From a bacterium CG2_30_54_10 (GTDB lineage: Bacteria; Muiribacteriota; Ozemobacteria; Ozemobacterales; Ozemobacteraceae), in assembly GCA_001872985.1 (NCBI GenBank), contig MNYA01000247.1:1-6575 (forward strand): a stretch of DNA of 6,575 nucleotides, in the 5' to 3' direction. The notes under the pieces were generated by a model, which did not search any database, had not been told where the DNA came from, and worked only from the letters and a program-made list of their open reading frames with translations. The position numbers were made by a program, and so were the translations under genes. Positions 1-6,575 of this stretch are shown here, in pieces; within the stretch, counting starts at the first letter, position 1, and each line of letters begins with the position of its first letter.

Positions 1-90
1 CGAGACGATAAACATCACTTCGGCCGAAAACCGCACCCGCTTCTTCTTCGGTTGGACTCCATCCAGGGTGGGGGGGCGGGCGGTGGACAT
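1..90 (-). CDS. Start of an unidentified gene coupled to gyrA (partial, runs off left edge)
   Basis: Thirty codons are open from an ATG at 90-88 to the window edge. The ATG overlaps the gyrA stop as TGATG (1 nt shared). A good Shine-Dalgarno sequence, GAGGAGA (complement of 101-107), lies inside the gyrA 3' end, 10 nt before the ATG, which supports the start and translational coupling. The visible N-terminus is Pro/Thr-rich ([14 protein letters not shown]), followed by KKKRVRFSAEVMFIVS. A basic patch leading into a hydrophobic run could be the cytoplasmic side of a first membrane segment or a signal anchor, but too little is visible to say. No terminator separates it from gyrA, so it should be the fifth cistron of this operon. 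I do not recognise the family, and 30 residues are not enough to name it. Confidence 0.6.
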   Translation of the reverse strand, partial: MSTARPPTLDGVQPKKKRVRFSAEVMFIVS

Positions 91-2792
91 CAGTCTGTCT
101 TCTCCTCATTTGCGGGAATTCTGGCAACCGAGATCAGGCAATCGGTTTCATCGAGGGTAATGAGCTTCACCCCAGACGACGCACGACCGGTGGCTCTTAT
201 TGTATCGGCATTAAAACGAACAACTTTTCCGGCTTTCGTGACGATCATCAGTTCATCGCCATCGAACATCCGTTTGATCGAAAGAACCTTGCCTGTTCTC
301 TCGCGAACCAGAAGATTTCTGACGCCCCTGCCACCACGATGTGTCACCCGGTAAGCGTTAACATCGGTCTGCTTGCCGAAACCCTTGGCAGTGACTGTCA
401 GCAGCCTTCCGTTGAAGGCCACATATTCAGCCGGGGGTTCCCCTTCTTCTCCAGGGTCTTCCTCGGGTTCTTCCTCGGGTTCTTCCTCGGGTTCTTCGGC
501 AAGAGCTTCGAGGGGTTCGAGTTCGATGACAGTTTCGGATGAAGAAGCCGGCGCCGCATCACCCTCGGCAAGAGGAAGCTCTGGAGTGACGGTCGGTTCA
601 GGAATGTCTGATTTTTTGGAAAAGACTTCCATTCCGATCACGAAATCTTCCTTGGTCCGGAACGAGACTGCCTTGACTCCGCGGGCTACCCGACCCATTA
701 CCCTGACTTCGGTCTCCGGGAAGCGGATTGCATAACCCTCCATCGTGGCAATGACAATCTGCTCGCCGCCGTATAAAGTCTTGACGCCAACCAGTTCATC
801 GTTATCATCGAGGTTTATGGCAATGATCCCTTTTCCTGTGGGGTGTGAGAAGGCTGAAAGTTCGGTCATTTTCGCCACGCCACGTCGGGTAACCATGAAA
901 ATCCGGCGGGTCTTGTCGAAGTTCTTGACCGGCAACAAAGCTGTGATCTTCTCGTTTTCGCCCAGGTTCAGCAAATTTACAATTGCCCGCCCGCTTGCCT
1001 GACGACCGCCCTCAGGTATCTTATATCCCTTGAGCCAATGAGCTTTTCCAGTCGATGTGAATACAAGTAAATACGAGTGGGTCGTTCCAAGAAACATGTG
1101 TTCGACTACATCGTCTTCCTTGACACCACAAACCATGCTTCCCTTGCTTCCACGACGAATCTGCCGGAAAGTGTCTGGTGCGATACGCTTGATATAGCCA
1201 TTTCGCGTAACCGTGATGATGATATCCTGTTCCTGGGTAAGATCTTCTATCTCAAGGCGTTCGGCCCCCGACTCGCTGATGCGGGTGCGGCGCTTATCGC
1301 CGAATTTATCTTTGATCTCCTTCAGCTCGCCCCTTATAATCTCGCGAATCTTTTCGTCCGATGCCAGGATATCTTTCAATTTTTCGATCAACGCCAATGT
1401 TTCGTGATATTCCTGGACGATCTTTTCGCGCTCGAGCCCGGTCAGTCTCTGCAACCGCATATCGAGGATCGCCTGGGACTGACGCTCGCTCAAGGTGAAG
1501 GTTTCCATCAAGCCTTGTTTCGCCTCAGCCGGGTTCGCCGCGCTTTTTATCAGCGCGATAACCGCGTCGAGATTGTCGAGGGCTATGGTCAAGCCTTCGA
1601 GAATGTGAGCTTTTTCCTCGGCTTTCCTAAGCTGGAAGGCCGTCCTGCGCCTGATGATCACCATGCAATGATTGATGTATTGCTCCATAAGGCTTTTCAG
1701 GTCGAGCACTTGGGGACGGTTGTCGACCAATACCAGCATAATGATCCCAAAGCTCGTCTGCATCGGAGTATGCTGATACAGTTGGTTCAGAATGACCTCG
1801 GTGTTGACCCCTTTGCGGAGCTCGATACAAACACGCATTCCCTCGCGACTCGACTCGTCACGCAGATCGGTTATTCCGTCGATCTTCTTCTCACGTACCA
1901 GATCGGCAATGGTTTTCACGAGTTTCGCCTTGTTGACCTGATAGGGAAGCTCGTTGATAACGATCCGTTCGCGGCCCTTTGCAAATTCCTCGATATCGAC
2001 GACCGACCGCATGACCACGCTTCCGCGACCGGTACGGTAGGCAAGTTCAGCCCCTTCACGGCCCATGATGATCGCGCCGGTGGGGAAGTCAGGCCCGGGA
2101 ACTTCCTTGATAAGCTCATCGATCGAAATCTCAGGATCATCAATGAGTTTGAGAAGCCCGCTGATGATCTCAGAAAGGTTGTGCGGCGGAATGTTGGTTG
2201 CCATACCAACCGCGATTCCGGAAGAACCATTCACAAGAAGATTCGGGAATTTGCACGGAAGAACAGTCGGTTCTTCAAGAGAACCATCGAAGTTTGGCAT
2301 CCAATCGACGGTTTCCATTTCAAGGTCGCGGAGGAGTTCTTCCGCAAGCGCACTGAGCCGGGACTCGGTATATCGCATCGCCGCAGCCGGATCACCATCG
2401 ACCGAACCGAAGTTCCCATGACCATCGATCAGCGGATAACGCAGGCTGAAATCCTGGGCCATGCGCACCATGGTGTCGTAGACCGCGGTGTCACCGTGCG
2501 GATGATACTTTCCAAGAACTTCGCCGACCGTTCGGGCAGACTTTACATACGCATGCTTGCTCGTAAAACCGTTGTCGAACATGGCATACAAAATCCTCCG
2601 GTGAACCGGCTTCAAACCATCGCGAACATCCGGAAGCGCCCGGCCCACGATGACGCTCATCGAATAATCAAGATACGACTCCTTCATGTCGCTCTCGATG
2701 TCGATGGGAAGCTCTCTGTTGGGAAGTTCGGGTGGAGGTGTGGGCCCCCCTGGGGCCGGAAGATCAGGTGTGATGTCTTTGTCGCTAGCCAT
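90..2792 (-). CDS. gyrA: DNA gyrase subunit A
   Basis: GyrA is the DNA cleavage and religation subunit of the cytoplasmic gyrase A2B2 tetramer, which uses ATP hydrolysed by GyrB to introduce negative supercoils. The 900-residue product (E. coli 875) has a Pro-rich N-terminal extension of about 20 residues before the first conserved block [20 protein letters not shown] (39-58). The winged-helix/QRDR segment around [13 protein letters not shown] (95-107) has Thr102 and Asp106 at the E. coli Ser83/Asp87 positions. The active-site tyrosine is Tyr141 in AAAMRYTE. The C-terminal beta-pinwheel starts near residue 520; its GyrA-box position reads QIRRGSKG (544-551), a degenerate match to Q(R/K)RGG(R/K)G, and RGGRG recurs at 819-823. 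An acidic insert (about 725-790) interrupts the pinwheel, and the C-terminal tail is short. ATG 2792 follows a TGAGG SD (2802-2806) that includes the gyrB stop. Lying directly after gyrB favours GyrA over ParC. Confidence 0.98.
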   Translation of the reverse strand: MASDKDITPDLPAPGGPTPPPELPNRELPIDIESDMKESYLDYSMSVIVGRALPDVRDGLKPVHRRILYAMFDNGFTSKHAYVKSARTVGEVLGKYHPHGDTAVYDTMVRMAQDFSLRYPLIDGHGNFGSVDGDPAAAMRYTESRLSALAEELLRDLEMETVDWMPNFDGSLEEPTVLPCKFPNLLVNGSSGIAVGMATNIPPHNLSEIISGLLKLIDDPEISIDELIKEVPGPDFPTGAIIMGREGAELAYRTGRGSVVMRSVVDIEEFAKGRERIVINELPYQVNKAKLVKTIADLVREKKIDGITDLRDESSREGMRVCIELRKGVNTEVILNQLYQHTPMQTSFGIIMLVLVDNRPQVLDLKSLMEQYINHCMVIIRRRTAFQLRKAEEKAHILEGLTIALDNLDAVIALIKSAANPAEAKQGLMETFTLSERQSQAILDMRLQRLTGLEREKIVQEYHETLALIEKLKDILASDEKIREIIRGELKEIKDKFGDKRRTRISESGAERLEIEDLTQEQDIIITVTRNGYIKRIAPDTFRQIRRGSKGSMVCGVKEDDVVEHMFLGTTHSYLLVFTSTGKAHWLKGYKIPEGGRQASGRAIVNLLNLGENEKITALLPVKNFDKTRRIFMVTRRGVAKMTELSAFSHPTGKGIIAINLDDNDELVGVKTLYGGEQIVIATMEGYAIRFPETEVRVMGRVARGVKAVSFRTKEDFVIGMEVFSKKSDIPEPTVTPELPLAEGDAAPASSSETVIELEPLEALAEEPEEEPEEEPEEDPGEEGEPPAEYVAFNGRLLTVTAKGFGKQTDVNAYRVTHRGGRGVRNLLVRERTGKVLSIKRMFDGDELMIVTKAGKVVRFNADTIRATGRASSGVKLITLDETDCLISVARIPANEEKTD
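457..497 (-). repeat. 12-bp tandem repeat encoding EEEP units in gyrA
   Basis: On the plus strand the unit TCTTCCTCGGGT occurs three times perfectly at 457-468, 469-480 and 481-492, and the next 5 bases (493-497) begin a fourth copy. Read as gyrA codons it gives GAG-GAA-GAA-CCC, that is Glu-Glu-Glu-Pro, around residues 765-779. Since 12 bp is a multiple of three, gain or loss of a unit would change the length of the acidic tract without breaking the frame. It lies at the core of the acidic insert in the GyrA C-terminal domain. Confidence 0.9.
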
Positions 2793-2803
2793 GTTTGTTG
2801 GCC

Positions 2804-5096
<2,293 letters not shown>

Positions 5097-5103
<7 letters not shown>

Positions 5104-6068
5104 ACTTCTTCCTCAATGCCGAGGGCGAGGAACTCTTTCCATGAGGGGTCGAGGAGAAATTTGCCCGATGAGTCGTCGAGATCGACCAGGTTCGGCATAA
5201 TACCGGTTTGAAAAATCACAGCACGGAACATTTCGTATCGCATTTTCAGATAATCACCAAGGTTGAAACTTTCCTTCAAATCGGCTCCGAAAATCCGAAT
5301 GCGGTTGAGCGCCTCACCGAGCAGTTCGCTCCTAATCGCGTCAAATTCAAGTTGCGCAAGCCCGGCAACCAATTTCTTAACCTCATCGAAAGAAATCCAG
5401 GGGGTTTCGTTCAAGAGGGATCTGGTCTTTGCCAGATCTTGTTCTCGGGCTTTGAAGGTGCAAATAGAACATGCCTCGACCCCGCTTGGAATCAGGTTGA
5501 ACCCGCATTTCCCGCACAGGTGGTAGCCCTTCGTGGTCAAGCCCTTGAGACGGGCCTGGAGCTTTTTTCGGCATGTCTGAATCGTATTTGTAAGGTCGGG
5601 GTTCCCGATGTCCGGAAGGTCGATGGTTCCCTCTTGATTCCAGTCGGGCCAGACTTCAACAGGCTCGCGCTGGACCGCAACCGGGATGGTTCCAAGGCGT
5701 CCGTCGATCGAGCTGATTTGCAGATCGGGGAACAGGCGCCGTAGGTTTGCATGGATGCTGGGTTTAAGATAAGTCAGAGTCTGGAACCATTGGGAATCAG
5801 CACAGATAACGGTCAACTTGCCGCGGGCCAACCTGGATGGATAGACAAACCGGCGCAGATCCCTTCCGGCAATTTGTTCCCAGGAGTAGGCCAACCGCCC
5901 AAGTGCGACCATGTCGCACGCGGAAACATCTTCAGGAAGCCAATTTCCTGAATTTGAATTCTGATCACGGTTCGCATGCTGTTTGTTTCGAAAAATGGCG
6001 ACGCACTGAGTAACCGTAGATTTCAGGGGGGAAAACCCACCCTTTCGTTGATGCGAGTTTTTTCTCAT
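5097..6068 (-). CDS. DciA-family (DUF721) protein with zinc-ribbon motif and long C-terminal part
   Basis: The N-terminal half (about residues 50-130) has the DUF721/DciA pattern: a conserved Trp in a 'W..IAG' context (Trp63-Gly68), a basic stretch, then LTVICADSQWFQTL (85-98) and LKPSIHANLRRLFP (101-114), matching the family's 'L.V....W...L....LN..L' core. DciA proteins bind the replicative helicase DnaB and assist its loading in bacteria that lack DnaC/DnaI loaders. At 323 residues this is much longer than usual (family members are commonly about 100-190). A CxxC-x11-CxxC motif (Cys185, 188, 200, 203) suggests a zinc ribbon, followed by about 110 mostly helical-looking residues with no family I recognise. 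ATG 6068 is the first possible start, since an in-frame TGA lies one codon upstream (6074-6072). It lacks a clear SD but sits just behind a strong promoter. Residues 1-50 look unstructured. The gene heads the operon, and gyrB-linked dciA is known from actinobacteria. The gene symbol is left blank because the architecture is unusual. Confidence 0.82.
5111..5114 (-). promoter_or_regulatory. Ribosome binding site of the remB-like gene inside dciA
   Basis: The minus strand reads GAGG within the last codons of dciA, 7 nt before the GTG at 5103 and 10 nt before the alternative TTG at 5100. The better spacing favours the GTG. The overlap with the dciA 3' end implies translational coupling. Confidence 0.6.
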
Positions 6069-6091
6069 AGTTCATTGAAAAATGACCCCGC

Positions 6092-6120
6092 ATGATACGC
6101 CAAACCTGCCGCCATTTCAA
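6092..6120 (-). promoter_or_regulatory. Sigma70-type promoter proximal to dciA
   Basis: On the minus strand, TTGAAA (6120-6115) and TATCAT (6097-6092) are separated by exactly 17 nt; each hexamer matches the sigma70 consensus in 5 of 6 positions. The predicted start of transcription is near 6083-6086, giving a leader of only about 15-18 nt before the dciA ATG. That short leader has no SD, so translation of dciA may be of the weak or leader-reduced type. The site probably drives dciA-remB-gyrB-gyrA and beyond. It is a prediction from sequence alone. Confidence 0.6.
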
Positions 6121-6203
6121 GCCTGCCAAAGAAGCAAAAAACCTGAAACTTTTCAAAAAGGATACACGTTCCGGGCTCCGGCACGCTTTCATGTTCCCAT
6201 GAC

Positions 6204-6231
6204 ATTATCATTCAGATACCAGGGTTTTCAA
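6204..6231 (-). promoter_or_regulatory. Second, distal sigma70-like promoter candidate
   Basis: On the minus strand, TTGAAA (6231-6226) is followed after 16 nt by GATAAT (6209-6204), again 5 of 6 matches in each hexamer. Transcription would begin near 6197 and give a leader of about 130 nt before dciA, containing the proximal promoter. It lies between the intrinsic terminator and dciA, where an operon promoter would be expected. It is less certain than the proximal site because of the shorter spacer. Confidence 0.4.
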
Positions 6232-6324
6232 TCAACGATGTCTTTGGCCCAACTTTAATTCGGGAAAACTCAATGGTTCTCGGGGCAAGATATTTCTCCC
6301 TTCGTTCGAAAGGGTGCATTCCCG

Positions 6325-6356
6325 AAAAAAGGTGTTCGCCAAGATGGTGGCGACAC
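6325..6356 (-). terminator. Intrinsic (rho-independent) terminator for a gene to the right
   Basis: The minus strand forms a GC-rich hairpin: GGTGTCGCCA pairs with TGGCGAACACC (one bulged base) around a CCATCT loop, and is followed directly by six T residues (6330-6325). Stem plus T-tract is the canonical arrangement and points leftward only; the plus strand has no T-tract after the stem. It would end transcription arriving from beyond the right edge and so separates the dciA-gyrBA operon from its upstream neighbour. Confidence 0.72.
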
Positions 6357-6372
6357 CCCAAAGATGAGAACA

Positions 6373-6444
6373 TGTCATTGCGAGCGAAGCGAAGCAATCT
6401 TTTCGATCGAGATTGCTTCGTCGCTTGCGCTCCTCGCAATGACA
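6373..6444. repeat. 72-bp imperfect palindrome of the dispersed 'GTCATTGCGAG...GAAGCAATCT' type
   Basis: The left arm (6373-6400) and right arm (6410-6444) are inverted copies. The outer 12 bp, TGTCATTGCGAG, and the inner 10 bp, GAAGCAATCT, are identical in both arms. The right arm carries 7 extra bases between these blocks, and the arms flank a 9-nt loop. Elements with this core are familiar as multicopy intergenic repeats in many unrelated bacterial genomes, and their translation (HCEER..RSNL..., CFASLAMT) is a common false protein. It probably represents a MITE- or REP-like non-coding element that forms a long hairpin. No transposase is present and I see no clear target-site duplication. 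Confidence 0.8.
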
Positions 6445-6575
6445 CACCTTCTTCGTTGATGCGCTGCCACTGCTGTTCTTTCGACCGGCTACCTCTTTTT
6501 TGGAATGCGCCCTCGAGAAGTGGGCGTAACGTTGATCCGATCTGCGTTTGAGGCTTTTTGACTTCAGACCGCTAA

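Larger units (their letters stand above)
6069..6575. other. Intergenic region upstream of the dciA operon; no convincing gene
   Basis: These 507 bases hold the repeat, the terminator and the two promoter candidates described separately. Short open frames on both strands (for example 6212-6445 and 6232-6447 minus, 6273-6551 plus) run through the palindrome and give its typical spurious translation. One minus-strand frame is open from the right edge (6573) to a TGA at 6234-6232, but it crosses both repeat and terminator. The other two minus frames close at once, with TAG at 6574-6572 and TGA at 6566-6564, so an upstream leftward gene could end at or near the right edge. I see no tRNA, riboswitch or DnaA-box cluster. 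Confidence 0.6.

Noticed and set aside
90..2792. Possibility that the gyrA/gyrB pair is topoisomerase IV (parC/parE)
   Set aside because: The gyrB-gyrA order next to remB and dciA and the full-length GyrA C-terminal pinwheel favour gyrase, although the weak GyrA box leaves some functional doubt.
6167..6185. Small hairpin (CGTGCCGG / CCGGAACG, loop AGC) between the two promoters
   Set aside because: The stem has a mismatch and the nearest T-run is several bases away, so it is not a convincing terminator or attenuator.
5965..6192. A 75-codon minus-strand frame upstream of and overlapping the dciA 5' end
   Set aside because: It overlaps dciA out of frame by 104 nt, spans the proximal promoter, has no SD and shows no recognisable motif. 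A leader peptide is possible but unsupported.
6484..6530. Inverted repeat GCGCCC...GGGCGT with a nearby T-run
   Set aside because: The T-run on the plus strand precedes the stem and on the minus strand the stem is followed by A residues, so no terminator polarity fits.
6212..6551. Short open frames on both strands across the palindromic repeat
   Set aside because: Their shared segments (CHCEERKRRSNL, CFASLAMT, SLRAKRSNL) are the usual false translations of this repeat family; there is no SD or conserved protein content.

Overview
The window carries a bacterial DNA-replication and topology operon on the minus strand, read from right to left: a DciA-type (DUF721) gene, a small RemB/DUF370 gene, gyrB, gyrA, and the first 30 codons of an unidentified gene that leaves the left edge. 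Spacing is tight throughout: dciA and remB overlap by 7 nt, remB and gyrB are 29 nt apart, gyrB and gyrA are 11 nt apart, and the gyrA stop overlaps the next start as TGATG. This strongly suggests one polycistronic mRNA with translational coupling.

Organism: base composition is roughly balanced, SD sequences are mostly clear, and promoters look like sigma70 sites. From established knowledge, recF-dciA-gyrB-gyrA is the actinobacterial arrangement and recF-remB-gyrB-gyrA is the Bacillus arrangement. Here both small genes sit together. With a short GyrB lacking the gammaproteobacterial insert, this points to a bacterium outside Gammaproteobacteria that keeps an ancestral-looking origin-proximal cluster. 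I cannot assign a phylum from sequence alone. dnaA, dnaN and recF are not in the window; recF could lie just beyond the right edge, but that is inference.

Layout: 1-90, start of an unknown gene; 90-2792, gyrA; 2804-4801, gyrB; 4831-5103, remB-like; 5097-6068, dciA-like with an added zinc-ribbon motif and a long C-terminal part; 6069-6575, a mainly regulatory intergenic stretch. Read in the direction of transcription, that last stretch holds a 72-bp palindromic dispersed-type repeat, an intrinsic terminator, and two sigma70-like promoters, the nearer of which is a very good match just upstream of dciA. The operon therefore appears insulated from whatever lies to the right.

How the genes fit together: gyrase (GyrA2GyrB2) introduces negative supercoils ahead of and behind replication forks, DciA-family proteins assist loading of the replicative helicase DnaB, and RemB is a small protein of unclear role habitually encoded beside recF and gyrB. 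Points worth a second look are the zinc-ribbon DciA, the acidic insert with a 12-bp tandem repeat inside the GyrA C-terminal domain, a degenerate GyrA box, an Asn in GyrB at the position of E. coli Asp426, and the gene translationally coupled to gyrA. I did not find evidence of a defence system, CRISPR array, prophage or wholly new multi-gene system.
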